A DNA stretch of 64,000 bases, from contig NC_058520.1 in assembly GCF_904849725.1 (NCBI RefSeq), positions 398,363,993 through 398,427,992 of the forward strand, in the 5' to 3' direction. The stretch is from Hordeum vulgare subsp. vulgare (taxonomy: Eukaryota; Streptophyta; Magnoliopsida; Poales; Poaceae). Of the stretch, positions 35,316 through 47,699 are shown in pieces. A program made the translations under genes and the position numbers. Each line of letters begins with the position of its first letter. Positions within the stretch are counted from its first letter, which is position 1. The notes below the pieces were generated by a model. That model worked only from the letters and a program-made list of their open reading frames with translations, was not told where the DNA came from and did no database searches.

Positions 35316-37260
35316 TCACCATGACATCTCGTTCGTGGTCATCATGCCCGCACACCACGACATGGAGCACTTGTCATCGAGGTTGAGAATGTCGACATGC
35401 ATCTTTTCGAACCAAGGCAGCTTCCTCGGAGAGACCGTACTCAAGTCCACCTTCATGATCTCGACTCCCTTTGTCATGCAAGCGAGCTCGACTTCTCTTG
35501 CTCTAGTGGGTGCTTTGGTGGCCTCGATCTCTAGCATATTCGCTTGCTTCTCCACCTCCAACATGAGCTTCTTGTTTTGTATGTCCATGAAGGCCCTAAT
35601 TTGCTCCTCCTTGTTTTGTTGGCGCTTCTCCTCTCTTGAATCCTCGTTGGCGATCATGCCTTGCAAAGTAGCTTGCAAGGCAAGGGACGCTGCCTCGCGC
35701 TTGTCCTCTTCTTTGAGTTGGTCTTTCCTCGCGGCTGCGTTGGCTCCCCCTCACCATGGTCTTCAACGACTGCAGCCCCCCTCCCCCTGCGCGCCTTGAT
35801 GGCGGCGTATTGCGCTTTGAACTTCTCTTCACCGGTGATGATCATCCAACAATGAGTGAGGTTAAAAGACTTGCCTTCATATGGACCCTACTTTCAAAGC
35901 TTGAAAGACCTGCAAATGGATAAGTGGACAAGCAACATTTATGAACAAGTGGACAGCTGGACGAGCAAGCTAAGAGACAATCAAATAAGAGAGCATGTCG
36001 GCCATACCGTATCTCTCATATCTCTCATGCCAATGCCACTCACGGGACGGGCCTCGATGCTCTCAAGGATGGAACAAAACTTGTTGCACTCTTGTTGTAT
36101 CACCCACCAATGTTTGTCGAGCAAGACCCATCCACAATTACTCTCCATTTGGTATGGCTTGAACTTCTTGCAGTCGTGAAACTCACGATGTACTCTTAGC
36201 CAAAATGTTGAAGCATTTTGCTTGGAGCCTATCTTGGAGTCTTGGCCAATGTCTCTACAACATTCACAAAGGAGTTTGTCCTATTTGGTCCGTTTGCTCT
36301 TCCGCTTCTTCTTCGCATTGCCTTGGGGGGAGGAGCTCATCGAACAATGGCTCTCCATCGATGTCCACTTCATCATCCTCTTTATCAAGGCCATAGTCTT
36401 CCGAGAACTGATGATCAAGCGGGAAAGAGTTGTCCAAGCCGGGTTGGGCCGCTATGAGGGGGTCGGCCATGTCTTCACCAAACGGGTACCCAATGCCATC
36501 GTGCCCGACCATGAAAGGAGTGCGACTATCATGGCTTTCCGTCTCATCGGGGTCGATGGGAATGCCGCCGCCACCCCCTTCGTAGATGAGGTTCTCCATG
36601 AACACGTGGTTGCCCTCATCTTCTCAATCTAGCATTTATGTCGAACAGGTTGCGCGCATTCCCAGGGTGTCGGCTAGGAGCTTGCGAGGCCGTTTGTGTG
36701 CACCCCCGGAGCAGGATCCATCCCCATAGGCATCGCAATGAGATCAATGGTCGCGGACGCTCACATGGCAGGCACGACCACTCTCACCTCCAGCGAACCG
36801 GAGCCCGTAGAGTTGGACAACCGGGAGGTTTGTGGGTGTTGTTGTTCAAAGCCTTGCCCGTGCTGTGCGGTGGACATGTGCGGCAACAGCGACAGCGATG
36901 ACCAGTGCTGGGCGCGTACACAGTGACAACGATGAGCCCGTGATGGCTTGGGTTCAACCCTAGCATTAGCACGGTCTGCCTCATGGCGGCAGCGATGAGC
37001 CGGTGGTTCTTCACGTCTTCGGCCTCCCAATCTACGGTGGCAACAATGTTGGATGCGGTCACGACCTCCTCCCTGGCCCCTTGCTCATGTCGGTGGTGCT
37101 TCCTCCTTGTCGATTGGATGGCGCGCTCCTCAGGCGTCAAAATCTTCTTCTTCCTCGTTGTCATCGGCCCTTTGCGACCGCCATTAGCAGAGACGGGACC
37201 GGGGGAGGCGAGGGAGGTGAGGCCGGCGGCGGTGTCGAGGGTCGACCTGTCGTCGTCCAT
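35316..37260 (-). pseudogene. PIF/Harbinger ORF1 (Myb/SANT-like) pseudogene
   Basis: Read on the minus strand, the ATG at 37,260 begins MDDDRSTLDTAAGLTSLASP, a typical cereal Harbinger ORF1 start, with 'TTRKKKILTPEERAIQS' following. Pieces around 36,605-36,264 give an acidic stretch ('FPLDHQFSEDYG', 'DIDGEPLFDELLP') that precedes the SANT-like domain. Near 35,870-35,800 comes 'GKSFNLTHCWMIITGEEKFK', then a Lys/Glu-rich coiled coil ending 'VSPRKLPWFEKM' and a stop near 35,316. The Myb/SANT core between these is shifted and shortened. Intact ORF1 proteins bind the element's ends and work with a DDE transposase, which is absent here. Confidence 0.75.
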
Positions 37261-38096
37261 GGCGCGCGCGCGAGTGGGCATGGGGTTTTTTGGAAATTGG
37301 AGGGAAATGGTGGCGTTGTGCCACCAACGGGCAGGCCAGGGGGAGGAGAAAGGCGGGCGTCGCGCGCATCCGTCTCGTGTCCGCGTTGACGCAAATTTGG
37401 GATGAATTTGAGCCTCGAATGGGTCGCAGACAAACAAAAAATGGACTGCATCCGTTTGGGTCGTGCGTTGGGCTGCGTTTTGTGTCCGCGATGACCCAAA
37501 CGGACACTCACGGATGAAATGGGTCCCGCGGTTGGAGTTGCTCCGACATATGGCCAACTTCAACCCCATCTGGTTTGGGTGTGTTGGTTTTGTTTCAAAC
37601 GGACACACGACACGGTCCAACGCGCAACCGCATACATAGATAATTTTCGTTTCAAGTCCCGCCCTGTCCCATTTTTATAGCGAACTTGCTCCTCGTTTGC
37701 ATCCAGACACACATCAAACGGACGCGCACGCGAAAGCTTGTCGTCCTCAAGCAGCATCGATTGGTGAAGGGCCAAATCGACAGCGAGCGCATGAGCGAGG
37801 TGGCCATGGCCGCAGAGAACCCCAACTTCGTCGCGGAGCAGCGTGCAATGTATGAGGTCGTCCGTGCTCAAGGTGTCGCTCACCAAGAACATGCCCGCCC
37901 CAGAGGTGCAACTCCATGCGATCGCGGATGAGAACAACGCCACTTGTGCGTCCTACGCATCGCCAATGGACTTTTGGGTGACCCGGTGGGGCGATGATAA
38001 TACCGGTGCATCCATTTCCATCATGGACCTGACATCCACCACGACGGACATGGCGTAGACTCGTGCGAGGATGAGTAGGGCATGGGAGACGACACG
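37261..38096. other. Harbinger flank and an unassigned coding-like remnant
   Basis: The stretch to about 37,550 contains 'CCCAAACGGACACTC' and 'GGTTGGAGTTGCTCC', which resemble a Harbinger terminal region; on the minus strand it would read GGAGCAACTCCAACC. Beyond it, 37,780-37,905 (+) has a coding-like stretch 'MSEVAMAAENPNFVAEQRAM' that I cannot place. No matching left terminus was found near 35,000. Confidence 0.35.
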
Positions 38097-38670
38097 TGTT
38101 GGGGATATTCCCCACGGTTTGACCCGGCGAGGAGGTATAACGCGATCCATCATGGGTCATGCTTATCGGGTCATCCTAGATAACAAGGACTAAGGCCGAG
38201 TGTCCAACCCAGCAGAAGGCCTGCTCACGAACATGCCTGAAGGTCCTGCTTGCAGAGAAGGTCCAAGAAGAGGAAAGGTTTCCTCACAAGGGAAGCAAGA
38301 CCCAGACTAGGATTCAACTTGTAATAGAAAAGAGACTAGTTGTAGTCCAACTAGCACTCTACATGTAAGCTTGCTTCTTCAACTTATATAAGGAAGAGCA
38401 AGGCACCCCCAAAGGGGAGAAAAAATAAGTCACTGGAGATAGACAGAGTACAAACCCTCAAGACTAGAGGTAGCGAAAGAGCACCCTTGTAATCTAGATC
38501 ATCATCATCATCAATAGCAATCAAGTAGGATGTAGGATTTTACCTCCGTCGCAAGGGGCCAAACCTTGATATAACTCACGTCTCTCGATTCCGACGAACC
38601 CCGTTCAAGCTACCACCTAGTTGCAATGGCCTCACAACTTAGTCCTTACACAAGGACATATGCCGTAACA
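38097..38670 (+). mobile_element. Solo-LTR-like segment, 574 bp
   Basis: It begins TGTTGGGGATATTCCCCACG and ends ATATGCCGTAACA, as in short Gypsy LTRs of the Latidu type (by recall). A promoter-like 'CTTATATAAGGAAGAG' lies near 38,383. The 5-bp flanks (ACACG and AAACC) do not match, so the exact ends or the insertion history remain uncertain. Confidence 0.5.
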
Positions 38671-39272
38671 AAACCATGACATCATGGCATTATGTCCCAT
38701 GTAGGCCGGTTCATCTCCCATGTTCTACTCTTTCTCGCTGGAGACCGCACATGTTGGGGAACGTAGCATGGGAAACAAAAAATTTCTTACGCACACGCAA
38801 TACCTATCCGTGGTGATGATCATCTACGAGAGGGGAGAGTGAATCTACATACCCTTGTAGATCCCTAAGCGGAAGCGTATATAATGCGGTTGATGTAGTG
38901 GAACATCTTCGTGATTCAAATCGCCGCCCGTCCCGCGATCTCATCATGATCCGTCCCGCGATCCCATCACGATCCATCCCGATCTAGTGCCGAACGGACG
39001 ACACCTCCGCGTTCAGCACACGTATAGCTCGATGACGACCCCTGATAAGTCTCCATCGTATCTACTTTTCCAAACTCTTTTGCCCTTGTTTTGGACTCTA
39101 ATTTGCATGATTTGAATGGAACTAACCCGCACTGACGCTGTTTTCAGCAGAATTGCCATGGTGTTGTTTTTGTGCAGAAATGAAAGTTCTCCGAACGTCC
39201 TCAAAAATTTACGGAGAATTTTTCTGTAAAATATGAAAAATACCTGCGCAAAGATCCACCGGAGGGGATGGG

Positions 39273-42200
39273 TGTGACAGCCCGATACCGGCGTTCCAGA
39301 AGATTCCCCTTTCCTTTCCGTTTCCGTAGTGTGGGTATTTTTATTTGTTGCATCATCATCGCATCATGCGCATCATCTGCATTGCATCGGCATCTCCGTT
39401 GCCGCCCGTTTTCAAAACTTGCATCCGTTGTTAGTTGCCGGTTCTCGTCGTTGTCCGTTCTGAGCCCGACCGCACTCACACGCGCCCGCGGCATCGTTTG
39501 AAACCCTGTTTTAAAAGTGTGCGTAAAACTTTCTCTGATCGGGTTGAGATTTGACGTGCGGTCTTATCTTAATATAGCTAGGCCGTCTGTCGAATTTCGT
39601 CGCGATCGGAGACCGTCTGGTACCCGAACAGTCGACCGTAGCGGCACCGTATTCGGTCTACCGTTGGACGATTATCGGTGTTTTAAAATTCGTTGCCGCG
39701 CCGCCCGTTCTCCCTCTCGTCCCCGGATATCCCCCTACACGGCCACGTACCCATTCCCGCGAGCGGAATCGTCCGAATCCGACCGCACGGTTGGATCCGG
39801 AACGCGATTCCGGTAAACCTAGCCCCCCTTGCCTATAAATAGGACCTCACATGCCATTTTTAGCAGCTCTACTTCTTTGCCTCGAAAGCCGTGCAACCCC
39901 TAACCCTAGCCGCAGCTTCCTCCCACCTCCTCCTCGTGCCGTCGGGCCCGCGAGCCCATCTGAGGCCCTCCGGGCCCATTCGGCCGCCGCTGCTCGTTGC
40001 GCACCAGCGCGCCCGCGCCCGAGAAGCCCTGCATGCGCCCCGTCCTCGCCGCCGGGCTCCCTCGCCCTGCCATGGCAGCAGCGGGCCCGCAGATGGCCTC
40101 GCCCCGCCAACCCCCGTCGGCCCCGCCTCCGGCCGCCGCTCGCCGGAGAGCCCGAGCTGGCCGCCTCCCCGAGCCGCCCTATGCTCCGAGCCGGCCCCGC
40201 CCTAGCTCGGCGAGCCTCCGGCACCGGACTCCCGCCACCAGATCCGCTCCTGCGACATCCCGTGTCCTCGCCGGATCCGTCCCCGCTGTTCGGAGCCGTC
40301 CCGTGCCGCAGCCCCGCCTCCCGACGTCGCAGGAGATCGCGAGCGCCTCTGGATCGCTGCCCCATCGGGATCGACCAGGAGCCCCTCGCTCCTCCTCCCG
40401 TTGACCGCGGTGGAACCGCTCACCAGGCTGCGTGGGCCACGCGAGGCCCAGCTCGCCGCTCTAGCCGGCCTCCTCCAACGCCAGCGCCAGCCTAGGTCGG
40501 TGGCCCACCTCCAGGCCACCTCCTCCGTCCGCCCCAGGCCTGCCTCCCCGCCGTCATGGGCCCGAGGCCCACTCCGGTGAATCCCCCCTTGCCTGCCTAT
40601 TTCCCGCACTAGGCGTCAGATAGTGGTCGCGCCCTCTCTGTTAGGCCCATTAGTTATTTAGGTGATTTTTCAGAATAATATAAATTCCAGAAAAATAGAC
40701 GTTTATAAAACGCGTGTATCTTTTAAACCGTTTGTCGGATCGCGATGAATTAGATATGTATTTCGTGTAGATTTTCGCGTAGAATCCGATTATCCAACTT
40801 GCATAAATGTTTGACGATATTTAGCGTGCCGTGTGCAGGGATTAACGTGCTGTCCTATAATGTTTACGTCCCGTATTATTTTTTCGCGAGTGCCCGAATA
40901 GTCCGTATGCCTTAGATTAAATGTCCATGTTTTAGGAATCATTTTTTATGTGTATTTTAGAGCGGTAATTTGTATTTTTGCGTGTAGGGATTGCCGGTAG
41001 TTTATTTTCCCGTGTATAGGTTATTTTTCTCGCATTTTCGTGTGGCATTATATTGTTGTGCAACCCCACATATTTTATATGTTTCCGGGGTAGAAAAATC
41101 CATGGGATTTTTCTGTGCAATTAGTTTTAGCTTTTGAGTAAGTTAGTTCGCGCAATATTTTGCCGTGATGCCCTTTTGTTTAATTCATAGGATTTATTCC
41201 GTGCTTCGTTTCACGGAGTTGTCAACTACAGAGTTGTTCTTTGATGTTTAGACTAGCCCCTAGTATTTTTAGTTGCAATAGAAAAGCATGTTTAGGTGTG
41301 GTTTGATTGCCCTCAAGTTGCTAGAATAGTGCTGATTTGGAGGTGCTGAAATATTTCTAAGTCTGGAATCTGTTATGTTTTGTTGCTGTCTTGTCTTGCT
41401 TGTATATGTTGATCTGTAGCTCTTTTGAGGTTGGTCCAATGGAGTTAGTTGTACCCCTTGTGTTTCTCTAGAATGCTGTAAATTTTCATGCCATTTGGAG
41501 TCCTGTAGCTATAGGTTTTGATGCTGTCAATATTGCTTCAGATTGAAAACTGCACTTTCATGAGGTGTAATTTTCACCAAGTCTGAAATAGTGTGTGGGG
41601 TGCCTTTTTGAGACTTCTTTCTCTAGTGATGCTTGCTGCCATGTTAGTTGTTATTAGTTGTTTGTTGTAGTGCTTCTTGCCCTCTTCCGTGCCTTGCCTT
41701 GCTTGGGCATATCGGAGCTGTGTAGCTCGTAGTTGTGGGGTGTAGAAAATACTATGTGGCTGATTTTGGCAGATTGTAGTGATTTCTTGTTTTCCTCGTA
41801 GTTTTTGAACCGTAGCTCCGTTTTGATCGTGTCCTACATGAAACTTTCTTAGAATCTCGTGTAGTTTCTTTTTCTCTTGTTGTATGTATGTTTTTGAAGT
41901 GCTCGTGACCGTCGTTGCACACATATTGCATTCATGTCATCATATCTTGCGGTGCTTGTATCTTTTGAACCGTAACTCCGTTGGAGATGTTCTTTATGTG
42001 TAGATTGCTTGAAATGACGCGTAGGATCACGTGAACCTATTTGTTTTGCTGTTTAACAACTAATTAAATGTGTTAATTCAGATCTGGACAGAATTGTAAA
42101 TTAACATGTGAGGTCGTCTCGGAGATGCTATATGTCGTTTCCGACCTCATTTAAAATGTCTAGATAGGTAGTTTAATTTCCGCTTCATCTCTCGCATGTT

Positions 42201-44199
42201 TGACAACATTAATATTGCCGTGTAAATAACCGGGAGTGAACTAAATAATTCATATGTGAAGTTTCGTCAATATTGCATATTGAACTTCACTTAATGTGTA
42301 GTGTTTGATTGTGTGAATTGTCATGTCATGACTTGCATATATTCAGCTGCTCATGCATCATATGTGTTGTGCATCGTCTGGTGAATTCCGTGTTTTGATT
42401 TGTGTTTCCGGTTCGCTTCGTCTCGATAGAGTTCCGCAGCGTGCCGGATTGTGAGGACCCGTTCGACTACGTCGGTCCGTCTGCTTCACGGAGGCATTCT
42501 TCTTCCAAGCGGGATCTCAGGCAAGATGATCATTTCCCCAGATACCATTACTATCATTGCCATGCTAGTTTTACCGCTTCTATCGATTATGTCTCGTTGC
42601 CTACCACATGTTAAATATCAGCCTCTCAACAATGCCATGTTAACCTTCAACCTGTTCGACCTAGCAAACCATTGTTTGGCTATGTTACCGCTTGCTTATC
42701 CATGTTGTTAGCGTGCTAGTTGCAGGTGTAGTTGCTTCCATGTGAAAACATGGGTTCCTTGTTATATCACCATATTTAAATGCTATTTAATTTAATGCAC
42801 CTATATACTTGGTAAAAGGTGGAAGGCTCGGCCTTTCTAGCCTGGTGTTTTGTTCCACCTTTGCCCCCTTAGTTTCGGCTACCGGTGTTATGTTCCATAA
42901 ACGAGCGCTCCTAACACGATCGGGGTTGTTATGGGGACCCCCTTGATAATTCGTTTTAGATTAAAGCTGGTCTGACAAGGCCCAACATTGGTTTTACATT
43001 CGCCCAACATAATAATTTGATAATACTGAAATGCATAAGGAGTTAGCACTACCCGAGGAGTAATTTTACATAAACAGGAGGGGCCAGTGCTGATGGTGTT
43101 GGTCCCAAACGGTCTGCCTGCGGGGCCACCGCGAGGAAACTCGAGGTTTGGCACTCGTAGCTAGTTCCATCCGTCGTGTCCTGAGAACGAGATACGCGGC
43201 TCCTATAGGGTACGTCGACACGTCGGGCGGCCTTGCTGGATTAGTTTTACCTTTGACGAGATATCTTGTGCATCGGGATTCCGGTGATGCTTTGGGTAAT
43301 CTCAGAGTTGAGGTTTTCCACTAGGGAATCCGACGAGATCGCAAGCTTCGTGATCGAGGATTTCTATGTGGCTTGTGGTAATTTGTGATGGACTAGTTGG
43401 AGCACCCCTGCAGGGTTAAATCTTTCGGAAAGCCGTGCCCGCGATTATGTGGCAACGTGGAAACTTTGTTTAACACTGGTTCTAGATAACTTGAAGTTAA
43501 CTTAATTAAAATATGCCAACTGTGTGCGTAACCGTGACTGTGTCTTTCGTGAGTTCCTTCTCCGATCGAGGACATGGTGGGGTTATGTCTGACGTAGGTA
43601 GGTGCTCAGGATCATTCATTTGATCATCAGTAGTTCACGTCCGCTATGCGTAGATCTTCCCCCTCTTATTTCTGGTATTCGTAAATTAGCCAGCAAATAT
43701 ATGCTTAGCCGTTGCTGCAACCTCACCACTTAACCATACCTCATCCAGTAAGCTTTGCTAGTCTTGATACCTTTGGAAATGAGATTGATGAGTCCCCGTG
43801 GCTCACAGATTACTACAACACCAGTTGCAGGTATAGGTAAAGGTTGCTTGACGCGAGCGCGTTGATTGTTCATTTGGAGTTGCTTCTTCTTCTTCTTCTT
43901 CATCGATCTAGGATGGGTTCCAGGTCGGCAGCCTGGGATAGCAAGGATGGACGTCGTTCTTATTTTTCTCGTTTGTTTTCGTCCGTAGTCGCACCCTGCT
44001 CTTACTCTTGATGTTTATGTAATGTACTGATGTGACTCTGATGTAGCTTGTGGCGAGTGTAAGCCAATTCTTTATATCTCTTCTTTTCAGTACATGTACT
44101 TGTAACGATATCCATTCTTGCGACACGACGAGATGCGCTTCTATCCCTGACGAGGCCCTCGTGCCAAATTGAGGATAGGGTCGCATCTTGGGCGTGACA
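39273..44199 (+). mobile_element. 4.9-kb LARD-like (Sukkula/Erika-type) solo LTR, TSD ATGGG
   Basis: It begins TGTGACAGCCCGATACCGGC and ends CATCTTGGGCGTGACA. ATGGG flanks both sides (39,268-39,272 and 44,200-44,204). The whole 4,927 bp shows no second copy of the terminus, no primer site and no retroviral frame. The simplest reading is one very long LTR left after recombination. LARDs such as Sukkula in barley have 4-5 kb LTRs with these kinds of ends; the family name is tentative. A GC-rich leader at 39,850-40,500 gives long meaningless frames on both strands. Confidence 0.8.
39834..39840 (+). promoter_or_regulatory. TATA box in the LARD-like LTR
   Basis: TATAAAT, within GCCTATAAATAGGACC, lies about 560 bp into the LTR and just before a GC-rich leader. 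This is the usual arrangement for an LTR promoter. Confidence 0.55.
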
Positions 44200-45130
44200 A
44201 TGGGCCAGTGGGCCACAACCCTATTGCCGCGGCCACCCCCTGGCCGCGGCAACCAAGATTGTGGGGCCCACGTGGCTCTACCGCCCCCAAACTCAGCTCT
44301 ATAAATTCACTTTCGCCCAGAAAAAAATCAGAAGAGAAGATTTCGTCGCGTTTGCGATACGGAGGCGCCGCCACATCCTGTTCTTCATCTGGAGGACAGA
44401 TCTGGAGTCCGTTTTGGGCTCCGGAGAGGGGAAATCGTCGCCATCGTCATCATCAATCTTCTTCCCTCTCCAATTCCATGAAGCTCTTCCTCGTTCGTGA
44501 GTAATCTATTCATAGGCTCGGTGGGCGGGGATGAGTAGGATGAGATCTATCATGTAATCGAGTTAGTTTTGACGGGGATTGATCCCTAGTATCCACTATG
44601 TTCTGAGATTGATGTTGCTACTACTTTGCCATGCTTAATGCTTGTCACTAGGGCCCGAGTGCCATGATTTTAGATCTGAAATTATTATGTTGTCACCAAT
44701 ATATGTGTGTTTTAGATCCAATCTTGCAAGTTGTAGTTACCTACTATGTGTTATGACCCGGGAACCCCGGAGTGACAATAACCGGAACCACTCCCGATGA
44801 TGACCATAGTTTGAGGAGTTCATGTGTTCACCAAGTGCTAATGTGTTGTTCCGGTTCTTTATTAAAAGGAGAACCTTAATATCCCGTAGTATCCTTTTGG
44901 ACCCCGCTGCCACGGGAGGGATGGACAATAGATGTCATGCAAGTTCTTTTCCATAAACATGTATGACTACACACGGAATGCATGCCTACATCACATTGAC
45001 AAACGGGAGCTAGCCACATATCTCTCCATGTTATAACTGTTGCATGATGAATATCATCCAAACGAATCACCGACCCATTGCCTACGAGTTTGTCCCTCTG
45101 CTACTGTTACTTGTTTTGCTCTGCTGCTGT

Positions 45131-45300
45131 TACTACTGTTGCTTGCTACTGCTGCTACTTGCTACTGTTGCCACTTGCTGCCGCTGTTACTACTGTTTCT
45201 TGCTACTGCTGCTACTTGCTACTGTTGTCACTTTCTACCGCTGTCACTACTGCTGTTCCTTGCCACTGTTGTTACTCGTTACACTGCTGCTACCCGCTAC
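45131..45300. repeat. 57-bp tandem repeat of TGC/TAC-type triplets
   Basis: Units begin near 45,131, 45,188 and 45,245. Each follows the pattern TACTACTGTT, CTTGCTACTGCTGCTACTTG, then CTACTGTTG. It lies within the Gypsy solo LTR and has no coding significance. Confidence 0.7.
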
Positions 45301-47271
45301 AATACTTTTTCGCTCGACGTTGACGGGAAAAGACTATTTCCGTCTACGGGCAACTTCTGGCGCCATTGATACAACAGTTAGGAATAGTCTGCCGTCAACA
45401 GATCCTTTCTAGCACCGTTGTTATCATATTACTTTGCTGCTGATACTTTGCTTGCAGATACTAATCTTTCAGGTGTGGTTGAATCTGACACATTCAGCTG
45501 CTAATACTCGAGAGTATCCTCTCACTTCCTGCTTGGCGAACCAACAAATTTGGGTCGAATACTCTACCCTCAAAAACTGCCGCGAACCCACGCGTTGGTG
45601 GGCCATTGCAAGAGAATTGCTAATTGTTGAGCAACTGGGAGCAGCTCTGGCTCTGTTGTCGCGAAGGCATCAAGTCAGGGACACGTCAACAACATTCTTC
45701 TAGTGTCGTTGCCGGGGACTGCCGTTAGCAACCCCCGCCTTCTCAATCCAGCAAGAGAGACGGGGAAATAGATGAGTTCTCAGGTAGCGTGACGGAGCGC
45801 AGGTGATGGTGGTGATCTATTCCTGCAGGGCTTCGCATAAGAACTGCAGAAATCCGATCTAGATGAAGAACTACAAACTAGAGGAGAGGGTAGCACGTGG
45901 CTGAAATTGTGTCTCTCAAAAACCCCCAATACCTATAGTATATATAGGAGCGAGGGAGGGGAGGAGGCAGCCTCAAAGCCTCAAGGTTTGGCCTAAATTG
46001 GAGGTGGAGGAGTCCTACTCCAATCCTACTAGGAGTAGGATTCCTCCTTTCCACTTGGAAACCCTTTCCACCTTTTTCACCTTTGGGTTTTTGTCTCTCA
46101 AACCTCATGGGCCTTAGTGGGAGCTTATGTCAGCCCACTAGGGGCTGGTTCGTATCCTCCCAAAACCCATAAGGCCCCTCGGGGCATGATACCCCTCCCG
46201 ATGGTCCCCGGCACCCTCCCGGCACTCCCGATACACTACCGATGAGCCCGAAACTTTTCCGGTGACCAAAACAGGACTTCCTATATATCAATATTTACCT
46301 CCGGACCATTATGGAGGTCCTCGTGACGTCTGGGATCTCATCCGGGACTCCGAACAACTTTCGGTTACCAACACCTATAACTCAACTATACCGAAACGTC
46401 ACCGAACCTTAAGTTTGCAGACCCTGCGGGTTCGAGAACTATGCAGACATGACCTGAGATATTCTCCGGTCAATAACCAATAGCGGGACCTGGATGTCCA
46501 TATTGGCTCCTACATATTCTACGAAGATCTCTATCGGTTGAACCTCTATGTCAAGGATTCAGTTAATCCTGTATGATGTTCCCTTTGTCCTTCGGTATGT
46601 TACTTGCCCGAGATTCGATCACCAGTATCTCCATACCTAGTTCAATCTCGTTACCGTCAAGTCTCTTTACTCATTATGTAATACAAGATCCCATAACTAA
46701 CTCCTTAGTCACATTGCTTGCAAGGCTTCTTATGATGTTGTATTACCGAGTGGGCCCCGAGATACATCTCTGTCAAACGGAGTGACAAATCCCAGTCTTG
46801 ATCCATGCCAACCCAACAGACACCTTTGGAGATACCTAGAGAGCAACTTTATAGTCACTCAGTAACGTTGCGACGTTTGATACACACAAGGTATTCCTCC
46901 GTTGTCCGGGAGTTGCATGATCTCATGGTCATAGGAATAGATACATTGATATGCACAAAAACAGTAGCAATAAACTGACACAATCATATGCTACGTTTAT
47001 AGTTTGGGTCTTGTCCATCACATAATTCTCCTAATAATGTGATCCCGTTATCAAGTGACAACACTTGCCTACGACCAGGAAACATTGACCATATTTGATC
47101 TATGAGCTAGTCAACTATAGGCTCACTAGGGACAGTGTGTTGTCTATGTATCCACACATGTATTTGAGTTTCCAATCAATACAATTCTAGCATGGGTAAT
47201 AAACGATTATCATGAACAAGGAAATATACTAATAGCCAATTTATTATTGCCTCTAGGGCATATTTCCAACA

Positions 47272-47699
47272 GTCTCCCACTTGCACTAGAGTCAATAATC
47301 TAGTTCACATCACTATGTGATTGTAATGAATCTAACACCCATACAGTTCTGGGGTTCTATCATGTCTTGCTTGTGGGAGAGGTTTTTAGTCATTGGATCT
47401 GAACCTTTCAGATCGGTGTGTGCTTTATAAATCTCTATGTCATCCTATAGATGCCGCAACTACGTGCCATTTGGAACTATTCCAAATGATTGCTCCACTA
47501 TACGAATCCGATTTACTACTCAGAGTTATTCGGATTAGTGTCAAAGCTTGCATCGACGTAACCCTTTACGACGAAATCTTTAATCACCTCCATAATCGAG
47601 AAAAAAAACCTTAGTCCACTAGCTACTAAGGATAACTTTGACCGCTGTTCAGTGATTCAATCCTGGATCACTCTTTGTACCCCTTGACAGGTAACTTTG
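47272..47699 (-). mobile_element. 3' end of the Angela-like internal region
   Basis: On the minus strand it ends AGTGCAAGTGGGAGAC directly before the LTR at 47,271, a polypurine tract. The rest is antisense, degenerate Copia internal sequence by recall. It stops near 47,700, where a plus-strand BARE LTR begins mid-length. The rest of the element is missing. Confidence 0.65.

Larger units (their letters stand above)
39043..45730 (+). mobile_element. Gypsy-type solo LTR with TSD ACCCC (itself interrupted)
   Basis: It starts TGATAAGTCTCCATCGTATC at 39,043 and ends GACTGCCGTTAGCA at 45,730. ACCCC flanks both sides (39,038-39,042 and 45,731-45,735), a perfect TSD. The LTR proper is 39,043-39,272 plus 44,205-45,730, about 1.76 kb, with no internal domain, so it is a solo LTR. 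A TATA-like CTCTATAAATTC lies near 44,300. The repeat array at 45,131 belongs to it. Confidence 0.88.
38752..47271 (-). mobile_element. Angela/BARE-like 3' LTR, split by nested insertions
   Basis: The LTR is 38,752-39,042 plus 45,731-47,271, about 1.8 kb. On the plus strand it starts TGTTGGGGAACGTAGC and ends GGGCATATTTCCAACA. The break falls between 'GATGACGACCCC' and 'CGCCTTCTCAATCC', which rejoin after removal of the insert and one ACCCC copy. To the right it is followed by GTCTCCCACTTGCACT, the reverse complement of a polypurine tract. It is therefore the 3' LTR of a minus-strand element. Confidence 0.85.

Noticed and set aside
36784..37620. 278-codon minus-strand frame as an independent gene
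   Set aside because: The middle part is the start of a Harbinger ORF1 remnant. The first roughly 120 codons are upstream read-through and the last part is shifted.
38097..38670. Confident solo LTR with TSD
   Set aside because: The termini look right, but the 5-bp flanks ACACG and AAACC do not match, so it was kept only as LTR-like.
39851..40495. 214-codon GC-rich open frame (and an overlapping minus-strand frame)
   Set aside because: Low-complexity Pro/Arg/Ala-rich translation, open on both strands, in the GC-rich leader of a LARD-like LTR. No domain.
45044..45412. Leu/Cys-rich 122-codon frame
   Set aside because: Produced by the 57-bp TGC/TAC triplet array inside a solo LTR.
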